Positions 1-9,057 of a stretch of DNA of 39,315 bases are shown here, piece by piece (the first letter of the stretch is position 1; the number at the start of each line of letters is the position of its first letter). This DNA is from CAYONP01 sp964405335 (lineage in GTDB: Bacteria; Armatimonadota; UBA10988). The translations under genes and the position numbers were made by a program. The stretch lies in NCBI GenBank assembly GCA_964405335.1, contig CAYONP010000055.1:1-39315 (forward strand), read 5' to 3'. The notes under the pieces were generated by a model. It worked only from the letters and a program-made list of their open reading frames with translations, had not been told where the DNA came from and made no database searches.

Positions 1-728
1 CGCTCTGCTTCCTGGTCGTGCTCTTCCGCCTGCCCGAGTCGCTGCCGCCCGAGGCGCGCCGGCCGGCGACCGGGCCGCTGCGGCTGGTCGATCTGCCGGC
101 CCTGCGCGAGAGCTTCAGCCGGCCGATCCTCGCCCGGCTGCTGCTCGTCTTCCTGATCAGCACCGCCGGCTTCGCCGTGCTCCACGCGGTGATGAGCTTC
201 TTCATCATCGACACGCTCGGACTGGCCGTCCACGACGACGCCGACGTGCGGATGGCGCAGATCGCCACCGCCAAGGTGTTCGCCTGGATCGGCCTGATCG
301 CGGCGGTCATCCAGGGCGGGGCGATGGGCTCGCTGGCCAAGCGCTTCGGCGAGGCCAAGCTGCTCAAGTTCGGCCTGCTGCTCATGGTCGCCGGCCTGGC
401 CTGCCTGGCCACCGCGCGCAGTGTCGCCGGAATCATGGGCATCAGCACGCTGCAAGCCAGCGGCAATGCCCTGGCCACCGCCGCGCTGCCGGCGTTGATC
501 TCGTTCCACAGCCCGCCCGACCGGCGTGGCGAAGTGCTCGGCGTGTCGCAGAGCCTGAGCAGCCTAGGCCGCATCTTCGGCCCGCTGTTCGGCGGCATGC
601 TCTATGACCTGGGCCCGGCCGTGCCGTTCGTCACCGGCGCGGTGCTCTGCGCGGTCGCCGCGGCGGTTGCGCTCCGCGTGCCCAACCAGCGCCCCGCCGA
701 GAGCCCGGCCATCGAGGTCGTGCCGTGA
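1..728 (+). CDS. MFS transporter, C-terminal part (5' end outside window)
   Basis: The reading frame is open from the window edge, so the gene is cut at its 5' end; about 241 residues remain. They show alternating hydrophobic segments, roughly five or six membrane helices, with the glycine-rich C-terminal pattern of major facilitator proteins (GVSQSLSSLGRIFGPLFGG, then a hydrophobic helix). A basic loop after a helix (GSLAKRFGEAKLLKFG) matches the cytoplasmic loop of a 6-helix half, so what is left is mostly the C-terminal half. The family exports or imports small molecules by proton-coupled transport in the inner membrane; the substrate cannot be read from this sequence. The stop TGA overlaps the GTG start of the next gene by 4 nt, indicating translational coupling. 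Confidence 0.85.
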   Translation, partial: LCFLVVLFRLPESLPPEARRPATGPLRLVDLPALRESFSRPILARLLLVFLISTAGFAVLHAVMSFFIIDTLGLAVHDDADVRMAQIATAKVFAWIGLIAAVIQGGAMGSLAKRFGEAKLLKFGLLLMVAGLACLATARSVAGIMGISTLQASGNALATAALPALISFHSPPDRRGEVLGVSQSLSSLGRIFGPLFGGMLYDLGPAVPFVTGAVLCAVAAAVALRVPNQRPAESPAIEVVP

Positions 729-1078
729 GCGGCTTCCCGCGGCCGCGGCTGACCAGCCGGGGTGTCGCGCGGCCGGGACAGGTGCTGCCGCTGGTCCTGT
801 CGGTCGACAACGGCTCGGACCGTCCGCTGGCCGGCGGCGCCGTCGAGCTGACTATCGAGGTCGAGAAGGGCGTGCTGCTGAGCTGGAACCTGCCCGTACC
901 GGCGGTTGCCGCGGGCGGCGCAGTCGAGCTGGATCCGGCCACGGCCACGCCGGCGTTTGTGCTGCCGCTGGCGGTTGAGCCGGGCACCGGCCGCGCGCGG
1001 GCGGTGCTGACCGGGCCCGACGGCGCCTACTTGGGTGAGGCCGGCGGCGAGGTCGAGGTCCGGCCGGAGGAGCCGTGA
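725..1078 (+). CDS. Small beta-rich hypothetical protein
   Basis: This is a 117-residue protein I do not recognise. It starts with GTG overlapping the transporter stop by 4 nt. Short beta-type stretches (LPLVLSVDNGS, AVELTIEVEKGV, FVLPLAVEPGT, GEVEVRPEEP) and the GSDRPLAGGAVELTIE pattern look like an immunoglobulin-like beta-sandwich of the kind used as accessory domains. There is no signal peptide or membrane segment, so as annotated it is cytoplasmic. The only clue to its role is the coupling to the transporter gene. The codon pattern resembles that of the neighbours, which supports a real gene. Confidence 0.55.
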   Translation: MSGFPRPRLTSRGVARPGQVLPLVLSVDNGSDRPLAGGAVELTIEVEKGVLLSWNLPVPAVAAGGAVELDPATATPAFVLPLAVEPGTGRARAVLTGPDGAYLGEAGGEVEVRPEEP

Positions 1079-1113
1079 GCGGTCCGTGGAACCGGGCATG
1101 AGGGGTGACATCG

Positions 1114-2007
1114 ATGCACGATGAACTGAGCGCCTGGATCGAGCGGTCGAGCGAGACGCTGACCGGCGAGGCGCTCAAGCAGGTGCGGGAGGTGTCGGCC
1201 TCGCTGGCCGGCGTGGTCTCGATCCGGCAGGACATCGTCGACCTGCTGGCCGCCGTGCCGCGCGCCGGGCGGGTCGACGAGGAGGCCGAGATGGCCGCCT
1301 CGGTCAACCGCATCGGCCGCCACTGGCTCAGCCTGGGCATCCCGGTCGAGGACGTCGTCCGCGCGCTGCTGCGCTTCGACCAGGTGCTGATGCCCGCGCT
1401 CTGGCGCGAGTACGAGCAGAGCCCCGAGCAGCTGCGCGTGGCGCTGCAGTTGGCGCTGTTCGGCCTGAACCGTTTGGTCTACCTGTTCACCCAGCTCCAC
1501 ACTCGCCGGCAGGAGCGTATCCTGGCCGGCCAGATCGCCGCCATCGAAGCGCAGCAAGAAGAGCTGCGGCGAATGAGCGTACCGGTGATCGAGATCTGGG
1601 ACGATGTGGTCATGCTCCCGCTGATCGGCACGCTCGACAGCGCCCGCGGCCACATGCTGATGGAAGGCCTGCTGCAGCGCATCAGCGCCAAGCGGGCACG
1701 GTACGTCATCCTCGACGTCACCGGCGTGACCGAAATGGACAGCAACGTCGCCGCACTGCTGATCCAAACCGTGCAGGCGGCCCGCCTGGTCGGCGCGCGG
1801 ACGCTCCTGGTCGGCGTCTCGCCGATGATGGCCCAGACGCTGGTCGACCTGAACATCGACCTGCCCGACACCGAAACGGTGGTCTCGCTGCGCGCCGGGC
1901 TCGAGCGCGTGATCCGCCGGCTCGGTTACACCATCACCGGTCCGACACGGGGTCGAACGGCAACGTCAATCCGTCATAGCCCAGCCGAATCGCCGGCGGA
2001 AGCGTAG
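1114..2007 (+). CDS. RsbR-like STAS-domain regulator
   Basis: This is a 297-residue protein. The ATG at 1114 is chosen over a GTG at 1105 because a GAGGGG ribosome site (1100-1105) sits 8 nt before it. Residues 1 to about 150 are helical and end in a coiled linker (RRQERILAGQIAAIEAQQEELRR). A C-terminal STAS domain follows, with the RsbR-type features VVMLPLIGTLDSARG, VILDVTGVTEMDS and LVGARTLLVGVSP. The Ser in EMDSNVA (Ser210) lies where RsbR and RsbS proteins are phosphorylated. Such proteins form stressosome-type complexes with an RsbT kinase and control a partner-switching cascade. No kinase, phosphatase or sigma factor gene is nearby, so this is an orphan component here. Its last 25 codons overlap the 3' end of the convergent metallo-hydrolase gene. 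Confidence 0.8.
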   Translation: MHDELSAWIERSSETLTGEALKQVREVSASLAGVVSIRQDIVDLLAAVPRAGRVDEEAEMAASVNRIGRHWLSLGIPVEDVVRALLRFDQVLMPALWREYEQSPEQLRVALQLALFGLNRLVYLFTQLHTRRQERILAGQIAAIEAQQEELRRMSVPVIEIWDDVVMLPLIGTLDSARGHMLMEGLLQRISAKRARYVILDVTGVTEMDSNVAALLIQTVQAARLVGARTLLVGVSPMMAQTLVDLNIDLPDTETVVSLRAGLERVIRRLGYTITGPTRGRTATSIRHSPAESPAEA

Positions 2008-2728
2008 CCTCAAAGGTCGTCGCGTCCAGGTCGTGGGTCAAGTGCGTCAACCAGGCCTGGCGCGGCGCCAACTCCTGGCACAACGCCACCGCCTCGCTGG
2101 TGCTCAAGTGCGTCGGATGCGGTCGCGGCCGCAGGCCGTCGAGGATCAGCGTGTCGAGCCCCCGCAGCCGCTCCATCGACTCCTGCGGCACCTGCTTGAC
2201 GTCGGGCAGATAGGCCAGGTTGCCGACCCGGACGCCGAGCACCCGCAGCCCGGCGTGCTCCACCGGTACGGGCAGGATGGTCAGCCCGGCCGCTTCGAAC
2301 GGCGCGTCGGGCTCGACCGGCCGCAGGTCGAGCTGCGGTCGAAACGTGCCGCTGTTCGATTCGGCGAAAGCGTAAGCGAACACGCGCTCGACCACTTCGA
2401 GGCACTCCGGCAGACCCCAGACCGGCATCGCCTGCCTCGCCCGCAGGCTGTAGAGCCGGGTGTCGTCGAGTCCGAGCATGTGGTCGGCGTGCTCGTGGGT
2501 GAGGATGATGCCGGCCAGCGTGTCGATGCCGTAACGCAGCGCCTGCTGGCGGAAGTCGGGCCCGGCGTCGACCACCAGCCGCGTCTCGCCACGCCGCAGC
2601 AGCAACGACGAACGCAGCCGCCGGTTGCGCGGATCGTCGGACCGGCAGACGGCGCAGTCACAGCCAATCATCGGCACGCCGACCGACGTGCCGGTGCCGG
2701 TCAGCACGGCCTCCCACCCAGCCGCCAA
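1934..2728 (-). CDS. PhnP-type MBL-fold metallo-hydrolase
   Basis: This is a 264-residue beta-lactamase-fold hydrolase. The active-site motif THEHADH is at residues 77-83. Later metal ligands are plausible in VPVEHAG, YLPDVK and LTHLTHD. The N-terminal GCDCAVCRSDDPRNRR segment carries the cysteine cluster typical of PhnP-like enzymes, in which it binds a structural zinc. Relatives act as phosphodiesterases on cyclic ribose phosphates or related small molecules; the substrate here is unknown because no phn genes are present. The start is a TTG, supported by GGGAGGG 5 nt upstream. The gene lies directly downstream of a REP-like palindromic element, and its 3' end overlaps the STAS gene by 74 bp on the opposite strand. 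Confidence 0.82.
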   Translation of the reverse strand: MAAGWEAVLTGTGTSVGVPMIGCDCAVCRSDDPRNRRLRSSLLLRRGETRLVVDAGPDFRQQALRYGIDTLAGIILTHEHADHMLGLDDTRLYSLRARQAMPVWGLPECLEVVERVFAYAFAESNSGTFRPQLDLRPVEPDAPFEAAGLTILPVPVEHAGLRVLGVRVGNLAYLPDVKQVPQESMERLRGLDTLILDGLRPRPHPTHLSTSEAVALCQELAPRQAWLTHLTHDLDATTFEATLPPAIRLGYDGLTLPFDPVSDR

Positions 2729-2736
2729 GGCACCCT

Positions 2737-2825
2737 CCCGGGGTCAGACCCCGATCTCACGCGGCAGTTAACAACCTGCCGCGTTGGTCGTTACATCGTG
2801 CCTGATTCAGAGACCTGACCCCGGG
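2737..2825. repeat. REP-like palindromic element (89 bp)
   Basis: The outer ends are a perfect 11-bp inverted repeat: CCCGGGGTCAG at 2737-2747 and CTGACCCCGGG at 2815-2825. The left end is itself a palindrome (GGGGTC-A-GACCCC, 2740-2752). Inside is a second perfect stem of 9 bp, ACGCGGCAG at 2759-2767 and CTGCCGCGT at 2776-2784, with an 8-nt loop. The element begins 1 nt beyond the stop of the outer-membrane gene and ends at the ribosome site of the metallo-hydrolase gene, so it fills the whole spacer. The GGGGTCAGGTCT end resembles, from memory, sequences near REP-associated tyrosine transposase genes. No transposase is in the window. Confidence 0.7.
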
Positions 2826-2826
2826 T

Positions 2827-3615
2827 TCAGAAGCGCCAGGTGAAGCCCCAGTTGTGCTGGTCGCCGGTGTTGAACGTTGGCGCGCCCCAGCCGTTCTGGT
2901 AGCGGTAGATGTCCCAGTAGAGCCAGTTGCCCAGCCGCGCGCGAACGCCGACGTCGAGCAGGTGGTAGAACGCATCGTTGCGGATGTCGTACCAGCCGGC
3001 GGCCTGCGCCTGGGCGACGATGGGCAGCCAACTCGTGCGCGGGCGGAGCTTGACGTCGATGCCGGCCTTCAGTCGCCAGATGTAGGTGTCGGGCGGCTCG
3101 GCGCTGGTGTCGTTCGGCGAGACGTAGGTGTTGGTCTTGTAGCCGAACTCGGTCAGCGCCTGTAGGTCGATCACGGCCACGCTGTCACGCGCCGCGGCGA
3201 TGCCGCCGCCGGTGCCGGGCGGGACGACCAGCGCCTCGTAGCCGAAGTGGCCCTGGAGCACCGGGTTGCCGAACCGCTGGTCGGTTTCGACCTGGGCGCC
3301 GTAGATCCAGGCGGTGCGCCAGGCGCCGACCGAGTCGCCCGACAAGTAGCCGGTGAAGCCCGCGTTGATCCGGGTCAGGCCGTCGTTCAGGGCGAAGGTC
3401 AGGTCGATGTTCGGGTGCAGACCCTTGCTGCCCTGCTCGTCGACGAACTCGAACGGGCGGTTCCAGCCGGTGCTGACCCCGAAGCTGAGCGTGTGCGACT
3501 CGGTCAGAATGATGGCCGGCCGGACGAAAAACCCGTAACCACGCCGGTCGTCGTCGGCGGCCGGGGCGGCGGCCACGGCCAGCAGGCCGGCGAGCAGCGC
3601 AACTGAGCGGTGCAT
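2827..3615 (-). CDS. Putative outer-membrane beta-barrel protein
   Basis: This is a 262-residue protein I cannot name. The ATG at 3615 is chosen over an upstream in-frame start because GGAG precedes it by 7 nt and a clean signal peptide follows (MHRSVALLAGLLAVAAAPA, cut before ADDDRR). The mature part is rich in aromatic, amphipathic beta-strand patterns (YGFFVRPAIIL, HTLSFGVSTGWN, WIYGAQVETDQRF, WLYWDIYRYQNGW) and ends in WGFTWRF. A terminal Phe is typical of substrates of the BAM machinery, so an outer-membrane barrel of about 10-12 strands is likely. The ligand or role is unknown. It is divergent from the YdeI-like gene, with 100 bp between the starts. Confidence 0.65.
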   Translation of the reverse strand: MHRSVALLAGLLAVAAAPAADDDRRGYGFFVRPAIILTESHTLSFGVSTGWNRPFEFVDEQGSKGLHPNIDLTFALNDGLTRINAGFTGYLSGDSVGAWRTAWIYGAQVETDQRFGNPVLQGHFGYEALVVPPGTGGGIAAARDSVAVIDLQALTEFGYKTNTYVSPNDTSAEPPDTYIWRLKAGIDVKLRPRTSWLPIVAQAQAAGWYDIRNDAFYHLLDVGVRARLGNWLYWDIYRYQNGWGAPTFNTGDQHNWGFTWRF

Positions 3616-3715
3616 GGCATTCTCCGCGCGACGCAGTCTAGGTTTGGACTTCGCCACGGCGCGGCGGTTGCCTGCCGGCGACCTGGCGTGTCACACTGGC
3701 CCGCGGAGTGGCCCG

Positions 3716-4180
3716 ATGCACCGACTGACCACCACGGTCGTGCCCCTCGCCGCGGCTGAGTCGATGGGCCGCGCCGAGCAGGGCTTCATCTTCGACGGCG
3801 CGTTGCTCGGCAAGCGCCGGCGCACCCGTGTGCGCGGGACCATCAACGGGCACGAGTTTGCCACCGGGGCCAACCCGCTGGGCGACGGCCGGTACTTCGT
3901 CTTCATCAACGCCGAGATGCGGGCGCGCATGGGCGTCGGTCTCGGCGACACCATCGAGGTTGAGTTTGAGGAAGAAGCCGCGCGGCCCGAGGTGGCGGTG
4001 CCGGACGACCTGGCCGCCGCGCTGGCCGAAGCGGGGCTGAGCGAGGCCTTCGCGGCCATGGCCTGGTCGCACCGCAAGCGCTATGTGGAGGTGGTCAACG
4101 AGGCCAAGCAGCCGGCGACTCGTGCCCGCCGCATCGCCAGGACCATCGAGGCGGTGGCCGCCGGGCGCGGCGCGTTCTGA
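3716..4180 (+). CDS. YdeI/OmpD-associated family protein with DUF1905 domain
   Basis: This is a 154-residue protein. The ATG at 3716 is preceded by GGAG (3704-3707) at an 8-nt spacing; a longer open frame runs upstream but crosses the divergent promoter region. Residues about 15-85 match DUF1905 (GFIFDGALLGKRRRTRVRGTI, then GDGRYFVFINAEMRARMGVGLGD). The C-terminal part carries the YdeI-type signature HRKRYVEVVNEAKQPATRARRI, about 20 residues of basic helix. Family members have been linked to bacteriocin and stress protection, but their biochemistry is poorly known. The stop is 2 nt upstream of the -35 box of the trp promoter. Confidence 0.8.
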   Translation: MHRLTTTVVPLAAAESMGRAEQGFIFDGALLGKRRRTRVRGTINGHEFATGANPLGDGRYFVFINAEMRARMGVGLGDTIEVEFEEEAARPEVAVPDDLAAALAEAGLSEAFAAMAWSHRKRYVEVVNEAKQPATRARRIARTIEAVAAGRGAF

Positions 4181-4182
4181 GA

Positions 4183-4211
4183 TTGGTCGCCGCCCGCGGC
4201 TGTGCTATCAT
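4183..4211 (+). promoter_or_regulatory. Sigma-70-type promoter of the trpCFBA-mgtE run
   Basis: The -35 box TTGGTC (4183-4188) is followed by a 17-bp spacer and the -10 box TATCAT (4206-4211). TG at 4203-4204 gives an extended -10. Transcription would start near 4218, about 14 nt before the GTG at 4232. This rules out the upstream GTG at 4202 as the trpC start. I see no leader peptide, trp attenuator or T-box between this promoter and trpC; there is no room for one. Confidence 0.65.
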
Positions 4212-4231
4212 CGCTCACTCCGAGAGCGACG

Positions 4232-5029
4232 GTGGCGGCGAACATCCTCCAGGCAATCGTGGCCGACAAGCGCGCCGACCTGGCCGACGCGCGCGCCGCG
4301 ACGCCGCCGGCCGAGCTGCGCGCGGCCATCGCCGACCTGCCGCCGACGCGCGACTTCGGCGCCGCGCTGCGGGACGGCGGCGTCTCGCTCATCGCCGAGG
4401 TTAAGAAGGCCAGCCCGTCGGCCGGGATCATCCGCGACGACTTCGACCCGGTCGCCATCGCGCGCGGCTATGAGGCCGGCGGCGCGGCGGCGATCAGCGT
4501 GCTGACCGACGCGAAGTGGTTCCAGGGCTCGCCCGACCACCTGCGCGCGGTCCGCGCCGCGGTCGACCTGCCGCTGCTGCGCAAGGACTTCGTGGTTGAC
4601 GAGTATCAGTTGCTCGAGGCCCGCGCCTGGGGCGCCGACGCGGCGCTGCTGATTGTCGCCGTGCTCGGGCAGAGCGAGTTGGTCGACCTCGCCGCCGCCG
4701 CGGCCGAGCTCGGTCTGGCCGCGCTGGTCGAGGTGCACAGCGCCGGCGAGGCCGAACGGGCCGCCGCCGCGGGCTGCGTGCTGGTCGGCATCAACAACCG
4801 TGACCTGACCGTCTTTCAGACCGACTTGTCGACCACGCTGACGTTGCGGCCGCTGCTGCCCGACGACTGTACCGTGGTCAGCGAGTCGGGCATCTCCAGT
4901 CGCGAAGACATCGAACGTCTGGCCGCGGCACCGGTCGACGCGGTGCTGGTCGGCGAGTCGCTGATGCGCCGGACCGACGTGGCGGCGGCTTGCCGGGCGC
5001 TGCTCGGCGCGGGTCTCGTGGCGTCGTGA
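4232..5029 (+). CDS. trpC: Indole-3-glycerol phosphate synthase
   Basis: This is a 265-residue (beta/alpha)8 enzyme that closes the indole ring from carboxyphenylamino-deoxyribulose phosphate, the fourth step of tryptophan synthesis. Family features in order are the N-terminal helix IVADKRADL, LIAEVKKASPSAG with the catalytic Lys, ISVLTDAKWFQGS, LLRKDFVVDEYQ with a second catalytic Lys, ALVEVHSAGEAERA, LVGINNRDL, VVSESGISSREDI and AVLVGESLM at the phosphate-binding end. The GTG at 4232 is preferred because the promoter lies over the longer frame. The stop overlaps the trpF start as GTGA. trpE, trpG and trpD are not in the window, so the pathway genes are split. Confidence 0.96.
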   Translation: MAANILQAIVADKRADLADARAATPPAELRAAIADLPPTRDFGAALRDGGVSLIAEVKKASPSAGIIRDDFDPVAIARGYEAGGAAAISVLTDAKWFQGSPDHLRAVRAAVDLPLLRKDFVVDEYQLLEARAWGADAALLIVAVLGQSELVDLAAAAAELGLAALVEVHSAGEAERAAAAGCVLVGINNRDLTVFQTDLSTTLTLRPLLPDDCTVVSESGISSREDIERLAAAPVDAVLVGESLMRRTDVAAACRALLGAGLVAS

Positions 5030-5639
5030 CGCGGTTCAAGATCTGCGGCGTGCTTCAGCCGCAGGACATCCAGGCCGCGGTCGCCGCCGGCGCCAGCGCG
5101 GTGGGGTTCAACTTCTACCGGCCAAGCGCGCGGTTCATCGAGCTCGACCACGCCGCCCGCCTGGCCCGCGCGGTGCCGCTGTGGGTTGATTGCGTGGCGC
5201 TCTTCGTCGACGGCACGGCCGAGGAGATCGCCGCGGCTGCGGCGGCGGTCGGCGCGGGGACGGTGCAGCTCCACGGGCGGATCGATCCGGCGGTCTGGTC
5301 GCTGCCGTACCGCGTCGTGGTCGGCCTGCCGTGCAACGGCGAGGCGCTGGAGCGGGCCCGGGCGCTCCCCGGCGCGGCGGCGATTCTGATCGATGCGGCG
5401 GTGCCGGAACAGCACGGCGGCACCGGGCAGTTGGCCGACTGGGAGACCGCGCGCCGGGTGCGCGAGGCGCTCGACCGGCCGGTCATCCTGGCCGGCGGCC
5501 TGACACCCGAGAACGTCGGCGCGGCGATCGCGACGGTGCGGCCCTACGCGGTCGACGTGGCCAGCGGCGTCGAGCGCGAGCCTGGGGTCAAGGACGCGGA
5601 CCGGATTGCGGCGTTCGGCCAGGCGGTGAGGAGGGCGTC

Positions 5640-5643
<4 letters not shown>
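5026..5643 (+). CDS. trpF: Phosphoribosylanthranilate isomerase
   Basis: This is a 205-residue TIM barrel that performs the Amadori rearrangement of phosphoribosylanthranilate, supplying trpC's substrate. The catalytic pair is visible: Cys7 in FKICGV and Asp123 in AILIDAAV (Cys7 and Asp126 in the Thermotoga enzyme). GGTGQ and VILAGGLTPENV form the phosphate site, and VDVASGVEREPGVKD is the family's C-terminal motif. The usual CGITR after the catalytic Cys reads CGVLQ here, a mild departure. The GTG start overlaps the trpC stop by 4 nt, and the stop overlaps the trpB start as ATGA. Confidence 0.96.
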
Positions 5644-6839
<1,196 letters not shown>

Positions 6840-6853
6840 GGAGCGGAGCGGGC

Positions 6854-7654
6854 ATGGCACGGTTCGCCGACATCTTCGCCACCTGCCGCGCCGAAGGGCG
6901 CGGCGCGCTGATGCCCTATCTCACCGCCGGCGACCCGTCGCTGGCGGCGACCGGTGAGATTCTCGCCGCGGTCGACGCCGCCGGCGCCGACATCGTCGAG
7001 CTGGGCATCCCGTTCAGCGACCCGCTGCTCGACGGGCCGGTGATCCAGGAGTCGGCCCAGCGGGCGATTGCCGGCGGCGCCACACCGGCGCGGGTGATCG
7101 AGCGGATCGGCGAGGTCCGCGGCGCCGTCGCCGCCGGGCTGCTGTTCATGACGCCGCTCAACCTGGTGCTGCGCCACGGCCTGCGCCGCTTCGCCGCCGA
7201 CACCGCGGCGGCCGGCGTGGACGGCGTGTTAATCACCGACCTTCCGCCCGAGGAGGCGGGCGAGTGGTGCGCCGCGGCGGCCGACGCCGGCGTGGCGACG
7301 ATTGGGCTGCTGGCGCCGACCTCGTCGCCGGCGCGAATCCGGGCCACCGCGGCGATGACCACGGGCTTCATCTACTGCATCTCGCGCCGCGGCGTGACCG
7401 GTGTGCAGCAGCAGGTGCCGCTCGAGCTGGGTGAGGTGATCGGCCGCATCCGCGCCGAGTGCGACCTGCCCGTGGCCGTAGGCTTCGGCATCGCCACGGC
7501 CGAGCAGGTGCGCCAGGTCTGCGCATTGGCCGACGGCGCGGTGGTCGGCTCGGCGCTGGTCGCCGAGCTGGCGGCGCACCCGGGCGCCGAGGCCGAGGCG
7601 GCGGCGCGGTTCGTCGCCGAGCTGCGTGCCGGCGTGAAGGTGAGTTCACGGTGA
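6854..7654 (+). CDS. trpA: Tryptophan synthase alpha chain
   Basis: This is a 266-residue barrel that cleaves indole-3-glycerol phosphate to indole for TrpB. The motif VELGIPFSDPLLDGPVIQ holds the catalytic Glu and Asp; the usual FSDPxADG is FSDPLLDG here. GVLITDLPPEE, FIYCISRRGVTG and VAVGFGIATAEQV follow as in the family. An in-frame GTG at 6836 overlaps the trpB stop, but the ATG at 6854 has GGAG at 5 nt and gives the usual N-terminus, so it is preferred. The stop overlaps the mgtE GTG by 4 nt, tying magnesium transport to the same transcript. Confidence 0.96.
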   Translation: MARFADIFATCRAEGRGALMPYLTAGDPSLAATGEILAAVDAAGADIVELGIPFSDPLLDGPVIQESAQRAIAGGATPARVIERIGEVRGAVAAGLLFMTPLNLVLRHGLRRFAADTAAAGVDGVLITDLPPEEAGEWCAAAADAGVATIGLLAPTSSPARIRATAAMTTGFIYCISRRGVTGVQQQVPLELGEVIGRIRAECDLPVAVGFGIATAEQVRQVCALADGAVVGSALVAELAAHPGAEAEAAARFVAELRAGVKVSSR

Positions 7655-9042
7655 GCGACCCGGAGGTCATGGCCACGGCGACCGAGGGCACGCCCGAGAC
7701 ACTCGCGGCGCTGCTCACCGAGCTGCTCGAGCAGGGCGACGTCGAGGCGCTGCGCGAGGCCTACGACCCGTTCCACGCGGCCGACTTCGCCGACGCGCTG
7801 GAGCAGCTCCCGAAGGAGCGGGTGGCCGAGGTGCTCGGCCTGCTCGATCCGGCCGAGGCGGCCGAGATCGTGGTCGAGCTCGAGGTCCACCATGCCGTGG
7901 CCGCGGCCGATCTGGTGCCTGACGAGCAGCTCGCCGACGTGCTCGACGAGATGCCCTCGGACGAGGCGGCCGACCTGCTCGGCGAGCTCGACCCCGACGA
8001 GAGTGCCCAGCTCCTGGAGCTGATGGAGGACTCGGAGTCGGTCGATGTCGAGCGACTGCTGCAGCACGGCACCGAGACCGCCGGCGGGATCATGGCCGCC
8101 GAGGTCATCGCGCTGCGCAGCCACCTGACCGCCGACGCGGCGATCGAACAGCTCCGCCGCCTGCACCTCGACGCGGCGACGCCCTACTACCTCTACGTGG
8201 TCGACGAGACGCACCGGTTGATCGGCGTGCTCTCGTTGCGGCAACTGATCACCGTTCGCGGCACGGCCAGGTTGAGCGAGTTCATGTCGACCAACCTGGT
8301 CTCCGCCCGTGACGACGAGGACCAGGAGGACGCCGCGCGGCGGATGCAGCGCTACGACCTGGTCGCGCTGCCGGTGGTTGACGCCGACGGCCGGCTGGTC
8401 GGCGTGATCACCGCCGACGACGCGATGGAGGTGATCGAAACCGAACTCGAAGAGGACTTCCTGCGTTTCGCGGGAACCAGCGAAGACACCGATCGGCCGC
8501 GCCACACGGTGGCCGCGGCGTGGTACCGGCTGCCGGTGGTCACCGTCTGCCTGCTGGGTGACATCTGGGCCGGCCACGCGGTGCTCCGCTACGAGGAGCG
8601 CCTGGTCGGCACGCTGGCCGCCTTGACCGCGTTCTTGCCGGCGATGATGGCCACCGGTGGCAACATCGGACAGCAGTCGCTGGCGGCGGTGATTCGGGCG
8701 CTCGGCGCCGGCGAGCAGGTCGCGCCGAGCCTGTGGCGAGCCGTCGCGCGCGAGGCGGGCGTCGGGCTGCTGATGGGACTCGCCTCGGGCGTGGTGCTCG
8801 GGGGCGTGGGGTATCTCTGGCTGGGCGATGCGCCGATGGCGCTGCTGCTGTTGGTCGCGTTGACCACCACCAGCCTGCTCGCGGCCGTGCTCGGAGTCGC
8901 GGTGCCACTGATCTTGGAGCGCAGCCGGCGCGACCCGACGACGATGTCGGGCCCGCTGATCACAACCTTGAACGACATCATCAGCACCACGGTCTACTTC
9001 GCCATGGCCGTCGGGCTGCTGCGTCTGCTCGGCCACGACTGA
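7651..9042 (+). CDS. mgtE: MgtE-family magnesium transporter
   Basis: This is a 463-residue inner-membrane Mg2+ channel/transporter. The N-terminal superhelical domain, residues about 10-130, shows the repeated acidic pattern DPFHAADFADALEQLP, LLDPAEAAEIV and EMPSDEAADLL. Tandem CBS domains (about 140-260) sense magnesium (LIGVLSLRQL, LVGVITADDAMEVI). The membrane domain of five helices starts near residue 285. It includes MMATGGNIGQQS and SGPLITTLNDIIS, whose Asp lines the ion site in the Thermus structure. The GTG start overlaps the trpA stop by 4 nt; an in-frame ATG lies 18 nt further in. Its place at the end of a trp operon is unusual, and I know of no functional reason for it. Confidence 0.94.
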   Translation: MSDPEVMATATEGTPETLAALLTELLEQGDVEALREAYDPFHAADFADALEQLPKERVAEVLGLLDPAEAAEIVVELEVHHAVAAADLVPDEQLADVLDEMPSDEAADLLGELDPDESAQLLELMEDSESVDVERLLQHGTETAGGIMAAEVIALRSHLTADAAIEQLRRLHLDAATPYYLYVVDETHRLIGVLSLRQLITVRGTARLSEFMSTNLVSARDDEDQEDAARRMQRYDLVALPVVDADGRLVGVITADDAMEVIETELEEDFLRFAGTSEDTDRPRHTVAAAWYRLPVVTVCLLGDIWAGHAVLRYEERLVGTLAALTAFLPAMMATGGNIGQQSLAAVIRALGAGEQVAPSLWRAVAREAGVGLLMGLASGVVLGGVGYLWLGDAPMALLLLVALTTTSLLAAVLGVAVPLILERSRRDPTTMSGPLITTLNDIISTTVYFAMAVGLLRLLGHD

Positions 9043-9057
9043 AAGGCTGATTGCCGC

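Noticed and set aside
1105..1113. GTG at 1105 as the start of the STAS gene
   Set aside because: It overlaps the ribosome site GAGGGG, which is well placed for the ATG at 1114.
4202..4231. An upstream GTG start for trpC at 4202
   Set aside because: It lies within the -10 promoter region, upstream of the predicted transcription start, and adds residues not found in TrpC.
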